A model generated the notes under the pieces. It searched no databases and had not been told where the DNA came from. It was given only the letters and a program-made list of their open reading frames with translations. A DNA stretch of 64,000 nt from Fictibacillus phosphorivorans (GTDB lineage: Bacteria > Bacillota > Bacilli > Bacillales > Fictibacillaceae): assembly GCF_001619875.1 (NCBI RefSeq), contig NZ_LRFC01000037.1:62001-126000 (forward strand), given 5' to 3'. The position numbers and the translations under genes were made by a program. How positions within the stretch are numbered: position 1 is the first letter of the stretch; each line of letters begins with the position of its first letter. This document shows, piece after piece, positions 17,141 through 26,944 of this stretch.

Positions 17141-17204
17141 GCCTAGTTCGCTTTGACACCATTTTCAAGAACGGAAAAAAATGCAAAAACAGCCTAATAA
17201 TAAA

Positions 17205-17237
17205 GACAAAAAACTGGTCCATCTCTTGATGGACCAG
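17205..17237 (-). terminator. pheT terminator
   Basis: Perfect 10-bp stem CTGGTCCATC/GATGGACCAG with a four-base loop and T6 on the minus strand. Confidence 0.9.
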
Positions 17238-17249
17238 CTTCTTCAACAA

Positions 17250-19673
17250 TTATTTTCTTAATTGAGCACCGAAGCGTTCTTCTAAACTCTTTAAAACACG
17301 ATTATGTGCCGTTACTACTTCTTCATCTGTTAGCGTGCGTTCTGGATCGAAGTATTTTAATGAAAAAGCAAGTGATTTCTTGCCTTCTTCCATTTTTTCT
17401 CCTTCATACAGATCAAAAAGGTTTACTTCTTTTAATAATTCTCCACCCGCCGCTTGTATTACCGTTGTTAGATCACCTGCTGGAAGCTCTTGATCAACGA
17501 CTAATGCAATATCACGAGTGATAGAAGGATAACGTGGCAGCGTTTGATAGACCATCTGATCTGTTTCCTTCTCCAAAAGATTTGTTACGTTCAGTTCAAA
17601 CACATACGTATCTTTTAAATTTAATTCTTTTTGAAGTGCAGGGTGAAGTTGACCAACAAATCCAACGGAAATACCATCAAGTTTCACGATGGCTGTTCTT
17701 CCTGGATGCATGTTTTCAATTTCTCCCGCTTCATATGTGATGCGTTCGGAAAGATTCAACTCGCTCATTAATCCTTCTAAAATTCCTTTTAGAACATAAA
17801 AATCGACTGTCTTTCTTTCACCCTGCCACAAATGTTCATTAAATACGCCTGTTACAGCTCCAGAAACAAATGCATATTCCTCTGGTAGTTCTGTCAACTT
17901 TTCTTGACGATTGATAAACACAGAACCCATCTCATAAATCGCGATATCTTCCATTGAACGGTTTCTGTTATATTGAAGCACTTCAAGAAGCTGCGGCAGC
18001 AAGCTCATTCTTAATGTACTGCGCTCTTCACTCATCGGATGAGCAACAGCGATCGGATAAACTTTTTCACCACTAAATGAAAAATGAGTTGATTTTGCCG
18101 GGGTTGTTAATGCATATGTTACAGCTTGATAAAGCCCAGCCCCTTCAAGATACGCTCGAATGTCACGGCGTTGTGACTGGTTCTTTGTTAAACCGCCAGG
18201 ACGTGCTTCTGATAAAAGATATGTCGTTGGAATACGGTCATATCCGTAGATTCGTCCGACTTCCTCGATCAAGTCCGCTTCAATCGTAATGTCTGGTCTT
18301 CTTGAAGGAACAACCACTTCGAACTGACCTTCCGCTTCTTTATATGAAAACCCTAGTCTGTCAAAAATGGCTCCCGTTTGTTCTGGCGAAATCTCTGTTC
18401 CAAGGAGACCATTCATTCTAGAAACATCCATCTTTACGCTGTATGTGTTTACTTCGCGCTTTCCTGCTTCAACAATTCCTCGAGCCACTTTACCGCCGGC
18501 AAGTTCAGCCATCAATCCTGCTGCTCTCATAGCCGCTGCATATACACGGTTGCGATCGATGCCTTTTTCATATCTAGAACTCGCTTCACTGCGTAAACCT
18601 AGATCTTTAGAAGCTGCTCTTACACGCTGTGAAGCAAAGTAAGCTGCTTCCAAAAGAACGTTTGTCGTATCATTCTGCACTTCGCTCGTTGCTCCACCCA
18701 TCACACCAGCTACAGCAATCGGATCTTTACCGTTTGTAATCACTAAGTGTGTGTTTTTGAGTGTACGATCTTGATCATCTAGTGTAAGAATGTGCTCACC
18801 TTCATTTGCTCGTCGTACAACGATTTCTTTTGAACCTAGACGATTATAGTCGAAAGCGTGAAGCGGCTGACCGTATTCCAGCAGTACATAATTTGTAATG
18901 TCAACAATGTTATTGATCGGACGAATTCCAGAAGCCATTAGACGATTCTGCATCCATAGCGGTGAAGGACCAATCTTAACATCACGGATAATCATTGCTC
19001 CATAATACGGATTATCTTCCAGTGAATCGATATGAACAGAAATAAAATCTTCTGCTTTTTCTTCTATGGTTGCAATCGTTAGATTTGGAAGCTTCACTTC
19101 TTGCTCAAGAATGGCTGCCACTTCATAAGCAACACCGATCACATTTAAACAATCTGCACGGTTTGGTGTTAGGCCTAGTTCCAGCACATGGTCATTTAGA
19201 TTAAGGTATTCTAAAGCATCACTGCCTGGCTCTGCATCAGAAGGCATCACAAAAATTCCAGTTGAATATTCTTTTGGAACAAGTTTTGTGTCTACACCTA
19301 ACTCTTGAAGCGAACAAATCATACCGTGTGATTCTTCTCCACGAAGTTTTGCTTTTTTAATTTTAAAGTTTCCTGGAAGAACTGCTCCTGGCACCGCAAC
19401 AGCAACCTTTTGGCCTTGTGCCACATTAGGTGCACCGCATACGATCTGAGACACTTCCCCTTGGCCAACATCTACTTTACAAACTCTAAGTTTGTCAGCG
19501 TTTGGATGCTGGATACATTCTTGGACATATCCTACAACCACTCCGCTGATTCCTTTATTTAATGACTCGACCATCTCAACTTCAATACCGCTTTTTGTGA
19601 TTTTATCTGCGAGCTCGGATGGTGAGATTTCTACATTTACATATTCTTTTAGCCAGTTATAAGAGATTAGCAT
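17250..19673 (-). CDS. pheT: Phenylalanine--tRNA ligase beta subunit
   Basis: Large subunit of the alpha2beta2 synthetase. The 807-residue protein has an N-terminal tRNA-binding EMAP-like domain ([36 protein letters not shown]), B3/B4 editing domain, B5 ([24 protein letters not shown]) and the C-terminal anticodon-binding domain ([13 protein letters not shown]). It follows pheS by 18 bases and shares its T-box. Confidence 0.97.
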   Translation of the reverse strand: MLISYNWLKEYVNVEISPSELADKITKSGIEVEMVESLNKGISGVVVGYVQECIQHPNADKLRVCKVDVGQGEVSQIVCGAPNVAQGQKVAVAVPGAVLPGNFKIKKAKLRGEESHGMICSLQELGVDTKLVPKEYSTGIFVMPSDAEPGSDALEYLNLNDHVLELGLTPNRADCLNVIGVAYEVAAILEQEVKLPNLTIATIEEKAEDFISVHIDSLEDNPYYGAMIIRDVKIGPSPLWMQNRLMASGIRPINNIVDITNYVLLEYGQPLHAFDYNRLGSKEIVVRRANEGEHILTLDDQDRTLKNTHLVITNGKDPIAVAGVMGGATSEVQNDTTNVLLEAAYFASQRVRAASKDLGLRSEASSRYEKGIDRNRVYAAAMRAAGLMAELAGGKVARGIVEAGKREVNTYSVKMDVSRMNGLLGTEISPEQTGAIFDRLGFSYKEAEGQFEVVVPSRRPDITIEADLIEEVGRIYGYDRIPTTYLLSEARPGGLTKNQSQRRDIRAYLEGAGLYQAVTYALTTPAKSTHFSFSGEKVYPIAVAHPMSEERSTLRMSLLPQLLEVLQYNRNRSMEDIAIYEMGSVFINRQEKLTELPEEYAFVSGAVTGVFNEHLWQGERKTVDFYVLKGILEGLMSELNLSERITYEAGEIENMHPGRTAIVKLDGISVGFVGQLHPALQKELNLKDTYVFELNVTNLLEKETDQMVYQTLPRYPSITRDIALVVDQELPAGDLTTVIQAAGGELLKEVNLFDLYEGEKMEEGKKSLAFSLKYFDPERTLTDEEVVTAHNRVLKSLEERFGAQLRK

Positions 19674-19691
19674 ATAATTCCCCTCCTCAAG

Positions 19692-20726
19692 TTATGCATT
19701 TTTGAATTGTTTTAAAAACCGGATATCGTTCGCATAGAAATGACGAATATCATCAATTCCATATTTGAGCATCGCGATACGCTCAGGTCCCATACCAAAT
19801 GCAAAACCTGTGTATTTCTTTGAATCGAACCCTGCCATCTCAAGCACGTTCGGATGGACCATACCTGCTCCTAAGATTTCAATCCAGCCTGTTTGCTTAC
19901 AGATCGAACATCCCTTTCCGCTACATTTAAAGCAAGAGATATCCATTTCAACAGAAGGTTCAGTAAAAGGGAAGAAACTTGGACGAAGACGAATTTTACG
20001 ATCGTCACCAAACATTTTCTTAGCGAACGTTTCAAGTACACCTTTCAAGTCACTTAAACGAACGTTCTGATCAACCACAAGTCCTTCAATCTGCATGAAC
20101 TGATGGGAATGTGTCGCATCGTCGTTATCTCTACGATAAACCTTTCCTGGAGAGATAATTTTTACAGGTCCCTGACCCTCATGCTTCTCCATCGTACGAG
20201 CCTGTACTGGTGACGTTTGAGTACGAAGCAAAAGATCTTCAGTGATAAAGAACGAATCCTGCATGTCCCGTGCCGGATGACCTTTAGGCAAGTTTAACGC
20301 TTCAAAATTGTAATAGTCTGTTTCTACTTCAGGTCCTTCTGCAATCGTAAAGCCCATGCTAAGAAACAGATCTTCAATCTCTGTTACAACCGCTGTTAAC
20401 GGATGAGCATTCCCTTGCTTTACAGGTCTGCCTGGGAGTGAAACATCAATTGTTTCTTTCGCAAGTTTTTCTAGGATCGCTGCATTTTCCAGTTCAGTCT
20501 GCTTTTTATCGATCTCCTGCTGGATGCTGTCACGCACTTCGTTGGCATACGCTCCAATAACAGGACGTTCTTCTGCAGATAATTTACCCATTCCCTTCAA
20601 TACTTCAGTGATCGGTCCTTTCTTTCCTAAATAAGCAACTTTCACAGCTTGCAGATCTTTTAATTCTTGGCTTTCTTTGATTTGGCCGATCGCTTCTACT
20701 TTTAGAGCTTCTAAACGGTCTTTCAC
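19692..20726 (-). CDS. pheS: Phenylalanine--tRNA ligase alpha subunit
   Basis: Catalytic subunit. It shows an N-terminal coiled coil, then class II motifs 2 and 3: [35 protein letters not shown] and [22 protein letters not shown]. It also carries a cysteine cluster [14 protein letters not shown] start at a GTG (20726), seven bases after GGAGGGG, giving 344 residues as in B. subtilis. The longer reading would translate the T-box attenuator. Confidence 0.95.
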   Translation of the reverse strand: MKDRLEALKVEAIGQIKESQELKDLQAVKVAYLGKKGPITEVLKGMGKLSAEERPVIGAYANEVRDSIQQEIDKKQTELENAAILEKLAKETIDVSLPGRPVKQGNAHPLTAVVTEIEDLFLSMGFTIAEGPEVETDYYNFEALNLPKGHPARDMQDSFFITEDLLLRTQTSPVQARTMEKHEGQGPVKIISPGKVYRRDNDDATHSHQFMQIEGLVVDQNVRLSDLKGVLETFAKKMFGDDRKIRLRPSFFPFTEPSVEMDISCFKCSGKGCSICKQTGWIEILGAGMVHPNVLEMAGFDSKKYTGFAFGMGPERIAMLKYGIDDIRHFYANDIRFLKQFKNA

Positions 20727-20744
20727 CGTGCAACCCCTCCTTAA

Positions 20745-20784
20745 AAAAATAAAAAACTCCTCATCCAATAAGGGACGAGGAGTT
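20745..20784 (-). terminator. Attenuator terminator of the pheS T-box
   Basis: Stem AACTCCTC/GAGGAGTT, extended by imperfect pairing, with T6 on the minus strand, directly after the T-box sequence. Confidence 0.88.
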
Positions 20785-20990
20785 CGCGGTACCACCCAAT
20801 TTAACAATGAAAAATACACTGTTCACTTCATTTAAATAACGGCTCTTCACCGGTCAGCCCTACTAAACGTTTCAGGTGACAACTCAGGAGTGAATTCGAT
20901 AATACCTACCAAAGAAATGCTCGCAGTCTAGACATTTCCTCCCTTTTTGGCGGAATCATTACCTACTTATCTCCATCTTTGTTTTTTACT
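20745..20990 (-). promoter_or_regulatory. T-box leader controlling pheST
   Basis: The minus strand carries GGGTGGTACCGCG (the T-box bulge that pairs with the uncharged tRNA acceptor end) near 20798-20785, followed by a terminator. A TTC triplet (20892-20894 on the plus side as GAA) sits in the specifier region, matching phenylalanine. Uncharged tRNA-Phe would favour antitermination. Confidence 0.92.
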
Positions 20991-21010
20991 TTATTTCATT
21001 CATCGTTTTC

Positions 21011-21040
21011 ATTATATATGAAAAAAATCATTAATTGCAA
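21011..21040 (-). promoter_or_regulatory. pheS promoter
   Basis: TATAAT (21011-21016) with TTGCAA (21035-21040) 18 bases upstream on the minus strand, just ahead of the T-box. Confidence 0.65.
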
Positions 21041-21054
21041 CGCCTTGAAACAAA

Positions 21055-21822
21055 TTACGTTCGATTCCGTTGTAATTCATACAAAAGGATGCCTGTTGCA
21101 ACAGACACGTTAAGTGACTCAGCACTTCCGAAGATAGGTATCTTCACTTTCATTGTTGATTCTTGCTGCAATGCTTCTTGAACCCCTGCTCCTTCGTTTC
21201 CAACGATTAAGGCGAATCCTTCAACTTCTGGTGCTTTCCGCATATCAACAGCTTCTTGCAAAGAAGTTGAGAGGACAGTGATATTCATTTCCTTACATTG
21301 CTGAACAATTTCTAAAAGGTCTGCTTTTACAATGGGAAGGTGAAAAAGAGATCCTTGAGTAGACCTGACTGTTTTTCCATTATAAAGGTCTGCCGTACCC
21401 TCACCTAAGAACACTCCATCAAGACCAGCGCTATCCGCTGTACGTATAATTGTTCCAAGGTTACCTGGGTCTTGTACACCGTCGATCAATAAGTACCGGC
21501 CATTTTTTTTAATCAGATTTTCGTTCTGATCCATCATTTCGCAAACAGCTATGATTCCTTGTGGTTTTTCCGTTTCAGATAGCTGTTTCATCAATTTTGA
21601 AGGAACCGACCATAACGCAAATTTTTCTTTCAGCCATGATTCATTTAACTCAAAATGTTCTTCAATAATGACATGCTGCAGTTTTGCACCAGATTTGATT
21701 GCCTCTTCAATAAGATGAGGACCTTCAATCAAATAGGTGCCTGATTTTTCTCGCTCTTTTTTTGTATGCAGCTTCTTCCATTGCTTTAAAGAAGCGTTGG
21801 ATTCTGATTCGATGTGCTTCAT
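21055..21822 (-). CDS. ysgA: TrmH/SpoU family RNA 2'-O-methyltransferase
   Basis: SPOUT-class methyltransferase acting on tRNA or rRNA ribose. The 255-residue protein has an N-terminal substrate-binding region (SNASLKQWKKLHTKKEREKSGTYLIEG) and the three SpoU motifs: VQDPGNLGTIIRTADSAG, ALIVGNEGAGV and IPIFGSAESLNVSVATGILLYE. Target base not deducible. It is upstream of pheST as in B. subtilis. Confidence 0.92.
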   Translation of the reverse strand: MKHIESESNASLKQWKKLHTKKEREKSGTYLIEGPHLIEEAIKSGAKLQHVIIEEHFELNESWLKEKFALWSVPSKLMKQLSETEKPQGIIAVCEMMDQNENLIKKNGRYLLIDGVQDPGNLGTIIRTADSAGLDGVFLGEGTADLYNGKTVRSTQGSLFHLPIVKADLLEIVQQCKEMNITVLSTSLQEAVDMRKAPEVEGFALIVGNEGAGVQEALQQESTMKVKIPIFGSAESLNVSVATGILLYELQRNRT

Positions 21823-21928
21823 ATAACATGTACTCCTTTAAATCATAAATATTTAATATTTCTCCTCATAAAACTTACTCATATCGTACACAATAAAAAA
21901 AGAAAAAAATAATAGAGGTGCTAATCCC

Positions 21929-22135
21929 ATGAATCTTGATTTAAGAAAAGCTGTTTTGCATAATGTTACTGGTAACAATAAAGAGCAATTGCAAGATACG
22001 ATTGTTGATGCGATCGAAAGTGGAGAAGAAAAAATGCTCCCTGGTCTTGGTGTACTTTTTGAAGTGATCTGGAAAAATTCAGATCAGCAAAAGAAGGAAG
22101 AAATTTTAACAACTCTATCTGATGGCTTAAAGTAA
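21929..22135 (+). CDS. sspI: Small acid-soluble spore protein I
   Basis: Minor spore-core protein made late in the forespore. The 68-residue sequence [20 protein letters not shown] and the segment [17 protein letters not shown] match SspI of B. subtilis closely. GAGGTG lies before the ATG. Forespore sigma-G expression is expected, but I could not place a convincing sigma-G promoter in the A/T-rich upstream region. It has its own terminator. Confidence 0.95.
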   Translation: MNLDLRKAVLHNVTGNNKEQLQDTIVDAIESGEEKMLPGLGVLFEVIWKNSDQQKKEEILTTLSDGLK

Positions 22136-22158
22136 AACCCGGATTTCCGGGTTTTTTA
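22134..22158 (+). terminator. sspI terminator
   Basis: Stem AAAACCCGGA/TCCGGGTTTT with TTT tail, overlapping the sspI stop region. Confidence 0.88.
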
Positions 22159-22259
22159 TTTTCGCTGTTTCCAATCAACTTGTCATAGAAGCGAATAAAC
22201 AAAGATTAAATAGCTGCTCTGTTGATTTTGAAAGCCACAATCTTTCAGAAAAAGAGTTT

Positions 22260-22760
22260 TTAATAACCTGTATCCTGACGCTCGTGATTTACAGCATTTT
22301 TATCGAAGTAAGCCGCTTCAATCTCTTCTAGTGAAAAGCCAAGTTTGAGGCCTAATCCTAAGAACTCATTAAAAAACGCATGAAAATCGTGGTCTGATAA
22401 TGATTTAGAACCCCATTGATAAAGAGAGAGAAAGAGTTTGTTTATCTCTATCTTGTCCATTTTTTCTTGCATTTCAACCTCATTTGGCAGATCAATCTTT
22501 GTAAAGCCAAGGTCTAGTCCGATGGATAACACAAAATGCAAACCGTCTACATATTCCTCTAAGATTACGTGTTTATCAGAAGCTGGACGTTTACTCCAAT
22601 ATTTGAAGCATCTTGTTTCGTTAGCCAGTTCCCCGAGTTCAACAAGAAATGCTAATCTTCTTTGTTCAGATAATGATGCATTTTCCAGGTTATGTTCTTT
22701 TACAATTCGTGTATTCAATTCATCTTGCATGGAAAAAAGTTGTTCAATCTTCACGTTCAT
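22260..22760 (-). CDS. Dimeric (all-alpha) dUTP diphosphatase
   Basis: Hydrolyses dUTP to dUMP, keeping uracil out of DNA. The 166-residue, largely helical protein shows the EXXE...EXXD metal sites of the MazG/dUTPase-2 superfamily at E41/E44 (FLVELGELANE) and E69/D72 (EEYVDGLHF), and the family segment TRCFKYWS. It is unrelated to trimeric dUTPases. Start is ATG after AAAGG. A GTG two codons later also has good spacing. Confidence 0.88.
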   Translation of the reverse strand: MNVKIEQLFSMQDELNTRIVKEHNLENASLSEQRRLAFLVELGELANETRCFKYWSKRPASDKHVILEEYVDGLHFVLSIGLDLGFTKIDLPNEVEMQEKMDKIEINKLFLSLYQWGSKSLSDHDFHAFFNEFLGLGLKLGFSLEEIEAAYFDKNAVNHERQDTGY

Positions 22761-22843
22761 CCCCTGCCTTTCATTCCTAAGCTATTATAACGTTATCTTG
22801 GTCTACATTCGAGGACGAATTTATTCTATTTCAAATCCAGCAT

Positions 22844-22871
22844 AAAAAAAGCACGCCCTATGCAGGCATGC
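22844..22871 (-). terminator. Terminator with stop codon in its loop
   Basis: Minus-strand stem GCATGCC/GGCGTGC followed by T7. The last codons of the VTT-domain gene form the first arm and its TAG lies in the loop. Confidence 0.8.
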
Positions 22872-23460
22872 GCTGTTTTTCATGTTTTACGTCGCTTTCC
22901 TCAAAAAATTCACTCCATTTTATGACCCATTCTTTTCTTCTTAATAGATAAAACAGTACGGATAAGCCGATTATGACTGCTACTGATGTAACCAGTGACA
23001 GAGAAAGCAGTACGGACCCAAATGAGGAATAGAAAATGGCTATTGGTATGTTTGAAATAATACTAGCCTTCGTATACTCTTTAAAATTTGATGAAATCTC
23101 AATCAGACAAAGACTTAATAGATGAAAATGCATGAATGGAATCATTTTTAAAATAGCAATCTGACCTACCGAGAATGGCATTCTTTTTCCGATCCACTTT
23201 TTCTGCAGTTTTTTTACTTTTTTCATAAGTTTTGGCATGCTCTTCATACCCCAGTAAAAAAGAACACTCGACAAGGTAATACCGATAACAGAATAAAATG
23301 TGCCCGCAACGGCTCCGAACAAAATTCCACCTGTCAGACAGATAAGACCTACAGGCAGGAAAAAGAATTGTCTAAAAGCCTGAAGCAAAATAAACAGCAA
23401 AGGGGCAAAAATCCCACTAAACTTGAGCACCTCGATGAATACACTTGTATTGTCTAACAC
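22858..23460 (-). CDS. TVP38/TMEM64 (VTT/DedA-like) membrane protein
   Basis: Integral membrane protein of 200 residues. It has hydrophobic stretches near residues 5-25, 30-65, 120-140 and 150-175 and the VTT-type segments PVGLICLTGGILFGAVAGTFYSVIG and LKMIPFMHFHLLSL. VTT/DedA relatives include lipid scramblases and transporters; no substrate can be assigned. I start at GTG 23460, after AAAGGGGGGTGA. The open frame continues 30 codons upstream without a ribosome site. Confidence 0.82.
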   Translation of the reverse strand: MLDNTSVFIEVLKFSGIFAPLLFILLQAFRQFFFLPVGLICLTGGILFGAVAGTFYSVIGITLSSVLFYWGMKSMPKLMKKVKKLQKKWIGKRMPFSVGQIAILKMIPFMHFHLLSLCLIEISSNFKEYTKASIISNIPIAIFYSSFGSVLLSLSLVTSVAVIIGLSVLFYLLRRKEWVIKWSEFFEESDVKHEKQRMPA

Positions 23461-23543
23461 GCACTCACCCCCCTTTAAGTCAGCATATGACAGAAGACGA
23501 GCTCTATATGACAAAATGTCTTGTGCATAATCCCTTCTATATT

Positions 23544-23581
23544 TTGACACCTTAAAGATAGCTTGTTTACTTACAAAGTTC
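23544..23581 (+). promoter_or_regulatory. Candidate cydAB promoter region
   Basis: A perfect TTGACA (23544-23549) lies about 55 bases before cydA, but no good -10 is at 17 bases. The imperfect dyad CTTGTTTACTTACAAAG (23562-23578) overlaps the expected -10. It is reminiscent of a redox-repressor (Rex-like) site but departs from the TTGTGAA...TTCACAA consensus. Confidence 0.3.
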
Positions 23582-23604
23582 TTAGTCTTTAGGAGGAATT
23601 GGGC

Positions 23605-24945
23605 ATGGATACAGTTGTACTAGCAAGAGCCTTTTTTGGAACATCATTAGGTTTTCATATCATTTTTGCGACGCTTGGCGTTGGAATTCCTTTAATGATC
23701 GTCATTGCTGAAATCATTCATCAAGTTAAAGGAGACAACGACTATGCGATCATGGCAAAAAGGTGGACGAAAGCCTTCGCTGTTCTTTTAGGGGTTGCTA
23801 TTCCTTCAGGAACAATCGTAGGTGTACAGCTATCACTGCTATGGCCTGGTTTTATGGAGATAGTGGGAAAAGTCATATCACTCCCGTTCCAAATTGAAAT
23901 TTTTGCATTTTTCTTAGAAGCCTTATTTATGTCCATCTATGTATATGCAGCAGACAGATTACCAAGGTATTTTCGTTTAATTTCTGTATTTTTTGTTGCA
24001 CTTGGCGCTGTTGCGTCTGCAATTTTAATATCTGCAGTAAACACGTGGATGAATACACCCGCAGGTTTTAAAATCAAACCGGATGGTACGATCTATGATG
24101 TAAATCCATGGGATGCCTTTTTTAACCCTAGTTTCCTGTCCTCTTCTTTTCACGTTGCAATAACCGCTTATATGACAGGAGCCTTTGCTGTTGCCTCGGT
24201 AGCGGCATTTAAACTATTAAAAAAACGCTCTGATCGTGAACGCGCTTACCATTTAAAAGGACTTTTCATGTCTTTAACTGTTGCGCTTGTGATGAGTTTT
24301 GTATCGGCTGTCTCAGGGCATCATTCTGCACAGATTCTGCACCAGCATTCACCTGAAAAACTAGCAGCAGCTGAAGGACTGTTTGAAACTCAAAGATATG
24401 CACCGCTTGCAATAGGCGGTTATACAGATCCAAAGACGGAAGAAGTTAAGTATGGTATAGAGATTCCCTGGGCTCTCAGCTGGCTAGCTGCTGGTAGATT
24501 TGATACGGAGGTTAAGGGACTATACGAGTTCCCTCGTGAAACGTGGCCACCTTTCTATGTTCATACGCTCTTTAACTTGATGGTAGGAATTGGTACTCTT
24601 TTACTGGGATTGGCCGCCGTTGCCTTAACTTATTGGTGGTTCTTTGTTAAAAAGCGAGGAAAGCCTTTCCCTAAGTGGCTGCTTTGGTCTCTCGTATTGT
24701 CTGGACCTTTGTCCATGCTCGGCATTGAATTCGGATGGGTGTTCAGCTGTAGCGGAAGACAACCTTGGACGATTTATAGGGTTCAGACAACAGCAGAAGC
24801 GGCAACAAAAAATGAAGATCTTGGCGTGCTCTTCTTGTTATTCTTATTTTTGTATGCCCTGCTTAGCGTATTAACCGTCCTTATTTTAACAGCCTATTTC
24901 AAAAGAAATCCGGTTTCAAAAGATATGGAGAAGATCCAAGGTTAG
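23605..24945 (+). CDS. cydA: Cytochrome bd-type quinol oxidase subunit I
   Basis: Heme-bearing subunit that oxidises quinol and reduces oxygen to water in the membrane. The 446-residue protein carries H18 (GFHIIFATLGVG, the heme b595 ligand), H183 (FHVAITAYM, a b558 ligand), acidic residues E98 and E105, and the signature GRQPW. Its length and compact loop before GRQPW fit the short-Q-loop (cyanide-insensitive, YthA-like) type. ATG at 23605, eight bases after GGAGG. It is followed by cydB. Confidence 0.93.
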   Translation: MDTVVLARAFFGTSLGFHIIFATLGVGIPLMIVIAEIIHQVKGDNDYAIMAKRWTKAFAVLLGVAIPSGTIVGVQLSLLWPGFMEIVGKVISLPFQIEIFAFFLEALFMSIYVYAADRLPRYFRLISVFFVALGAVASAILISAVNTWMNTPAGFKIKPDGTIYDVNPWDAFFNPSFLSSSFHVAITAYMTGAFAVASVAAFKLLKKRSDRERAYHLKGLFMSLTVALVMSFVSAVSGHHSAQILHQHSPEKLAAAEGLFETQRYAPLAIGGYTDPKTEEVKYGIEIPWALSWLAAGRFDTEVKGLYEFPRETWPPFYVHTLFNLMVGIGTLLLGLAAVALTYWWFFVKKRGKPFPKWLLWSLVLSGPLSMLGIEFGWVFSCSGRQPWTIYRVQTTAEAATKNEDLGVLFLLFLFLYALLSVLTVLILTAYFKRNPVSKDMEKIQG

Positions 24946-24961
24946 GAAGGAGGAAGAAAGA

Positions 24962-25987
24962 ATGAGTGAAGAAGTTTTAGCCATTCTAATGATGTGGACC
25001 TTTATTTTTATTTATAGCATCTTCGGTTCTATTGATTTTGGTGCAGGATTTTGGGCGATGATCTACAACAATCATAGAACAATGGCAGGCAGGATCGCCA
25101 ACCGATTCTTGTCTCCAACCTGGGAGATTACCAATACGTTTCTCGTCCTCCTCGTGGTAGCGTTTGTGGGCTTTTTTCCTAAAGGAGCCTATACTCTTGG
25201 AACCGTAATGCTAGTACCTGTTTCATTGATCCTATTTTTGCTTGCTATTCGAAGTGCTTTTATGGTGTTCTCTTACTCTGTGCAAGGATATAGAAGAACG
25301 ATGTTTATTATTTCAGGAATATCAGGCTTGTTGATTCCATCCTTGCTCATAGCGGTCCTTCCAATTTCTCAAGGAGGTTTTATCTCCGTGGATGGAGACA
25401 CTCAAAGCCTTTTGTTAGGAAAATTGTTTACGAGTCCAACGCTTTATCTCTATGTTTTGTTCGGTTTAACCTCGGAACTATATCTGTCATCTCTATTTTT
25501 AGCTGATTACGCACGGGTTTCGAATAGAGAGGAAGCATACAGATTGTATAGGAGCAATGCCATCCTGCTCGGACCACTCACGTTACTCTCTGCGCTATTT
25601 ACGTTATTGTTTATGCCACCAGAATCTCGATGGCTTATAGACAACCTCATGGATCAAAAAATATGGTTTATTCTGTCTTTACTTGCGTTTCTCGTGGCAT
25701 ACGCATCCATTTGGTGGCCAAAACAAAACCGCCCAGGAATTGGACGGCCGCGTTTTACATTATTGGCAACTGTATTTCAGTATGGTCTAGCTAGTATCGG
25801 TTATGGTTTAGCTCATCTGCCGTATATCGTTTTTCCTGAATTAACGATCTATGAGGCTTTTACGGCTAAAGAAACCTTTTATTCCTTGATGATTATGTAT
25901 ATCGTCGGTCTTGCCATACTCGCTCCTGGTTTTTATATATTCTGGAGGCTCTTTTTAAAAGACAAACGATACCTACAGCAGGATTAG
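24962..25987 (+). CDS. cydB: Cytochrome bd-type quinol oxidase subunit II
   Basis: Structural partner of CydA. The 341-residue protein has about eight to nine membrane segments, the N-terminal family signature FGSIDFGAGFWAM, and SPTWEITNTFLVLLVVAFVGFFP. GGAGGAAGAAAG precedes its ATG, 16 bases after cydA. No cydCD (cysteine/glutathione exporter) or cydX-like ORF follows, as is usual for the YthAB-type oxidases. Confidence 0.93.
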   Translation: MSEEVLAILMMWTFIFIYSIFGSIDFGAGFWAMIYNNHRTMAGRIANRFLSPTWEITNTFLVLLVVAFVGFFPKGAYTLGTVMLVPVSLILFLLAIRSAFMVFSYSVQGYRRTMFIISGISGLLIPSLLIAVLPISQGGFISVDGDTQSLLLGKLFTSPTLYLYVLFGLTSELYLSSLFLADYARVSNREEAYRLYRSNAILLGPLTLLSALFTLLFMPPESRWLIDNLMDQKIWFILSLLAFLVAYASIWWPKQNRPGIGRPRFTLLATVFQYGLASIGYGLAHLPYIVFPELTIYEAFTAKETFYSLMIMYIVGLAILAPGFYIFWRLFLKDKRYLQQD

Positions 25988-25993
25988 CTTTTT

Positions 25994-26245
25994 CTATATG
26001 AACCAGCCGGCCAAAACAGTGACCGCGATGCTTAAGACAGGTAGACCGTATCGAAAAGATGGATGTTTCGTCTTATGACGGAACTTTTTCATAGCTAGCC
26101 ACATCCCAGGTGCTCCGCCTAAAAAAGCGATCAGCCAAAGCCTCGCTTCAGGCGTGCGCCATTTCCCTTCTTTCGCATACGCTTTGTCTTTTTTCATAAC
26201 ATAATAGGCGGCTGTGTTTAAAATGAATAAATATATGATTAACAC
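25994..26245 (-). CDS. ysdA: DUF1294 family membrane protein YsdA
   Basis: An 83-residue protein with three hydrophobic segments and the DUF1294 pattern: MKKDKAYAKEGKWRTPEARLWLIAFLGGAPGMWLAMKKF split by a turn, then HKTKHPSFRYGLP. It is found next to rplT in B. subtilis as ysdA. Function unknown. The GTG at 26245 is the only plausible start, with GAAGGGA 10 bases upstream. It is convergent with cydB. Confidence 0.8.
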   Translation of the reverse strand: MLIIYLFILNTAAYYVMKKDKAYAKEGKWRTPEARLWLIAFLGGAPGMWLAMKKFRHKTKHPSFRYGLPVLSIAVTVLAGWFI

Positions 26246-26268
26246 CTTTTTGTTTTCCCTTCAGAATG

Positions 26269-26307
26269 AAAAAAGATCATCTCCATCAAATGAGGAAATG
26301 ATCTTTT
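26269..26307 (-). terminator. infC-rpmI-rplT operon terminator
   Basis: Stem AAAAGATCAT/ATGATCTTTT closed over CTC...GAG, with T-rich flank on the minus strand. Confidence 0.87.
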
Positions 26308-26319
26308 CTTTTTTTCTAA

Positions 26320-26679
26320 TTAAGCTTTAAGGCTTTCTTTAGCTTTAGAAGCCAATTCAGAGAAAGCTTTTTCGTCTGTGATTGCAATCTCAGAAAGCAT
26401 CTTACGGTTGATGTCGATACCCGCAAGTTTAAGACCGTGCATTAAACGGCTATAAGAAAGACCGTTTGTACGTGCAGCAGCGTTGATACGAGTGATCCAA
26501 AGCTTACGGAAATCACGCTTCTTTTGACGACGGTCACGGTAAGCGTACATAAGTGATTTGAATACTTGTTGTTGTGCTACTTTAAATAATTTATGTTTAG
26601 AACCGAAATAGCCTTTAGCTAACTTAAGAACTTTTTTACGACGACGACGTGTTACATAGCCACCTTTTACTCTTGGCAT
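26320..26679 (-). CDS. rplT: 50S ribosomal protein L20
   Basis: A 119-residue basic protein starting [20 protein letters not shown], the invariant L20 N-terminus, with [18 protein letters not shown] and [13 protein letters not shown]. It binds 23S rRNA early in assembly and, in Bacillus, represses its own operon through the leader RNA. AGGAGG precedes the ATG. Confidence 0.98.
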   Translation of the reverse strand: MPRVKGGYVTRRRRKKVLKLAKGYFGSKHKLFKVAQQQVFKSLMYAYRDRRQKKRDFRKLWITRINAAARTNGLSYSRLMHGLKLAGIDINRKMLSEIAITDEKAFSELASKAKESLKA

Positions 26680-26716
26680 ATTAAAAACCTCCTATTTTTA
26701 AATCGAATAACGACGA

Positions 26717-26920
26717 TTAACGTTTTTTGTAAGTTAACAATGTGCGGATACGCTTGTAATCACCACTGTGAACAAGTTTTGCTTTACGAAGCTTACGCTT
26801 AGCTTTTGTAGACTTGTTAGCAAACAAGTGACTAGTATAAGCGCGAGCACGCTTCAATTTACCTGATCCAGTTTTTCTAAAGCGCTTTGCAGCACCTTTA
26901 TGAGTTTTCATTTTAGGCAT
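26717..26920 (-). CDS. rpmI: 50S ribosomal protein L35
   Basis: A 67-residue basic protein, [20 protein letters not shown], the canonical L35 start, with [22 protein letters not shown] precedes the ATG. It sits between infC and rplT in the usual order. Confidence 0.98.
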   Translation of the reverse strand: MPKMKTHKGAAKRFRKTGSGKLKRARAYTSHLFANKSTKAKRKLRKAKLVHSGDYKRIRTLLTYKKR

Positions 26921-26944
26921 AATGGTTATCCTCCCTGGTAAAAA

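Noticed and set aside
17067-17249. 60-codon minus-strand ORF before pheT's end
   Set aside because: Produced by the 21-bp-period array; phenylalanine- and histidine-rich low-complexity translation with heptad periodicity.
22170-22184. TCCAATCAACTTGTC, like the end of copy D
   Set aside because: Only 15 bases match, with no further repeat sequence; possibly a relic, but too short to list.
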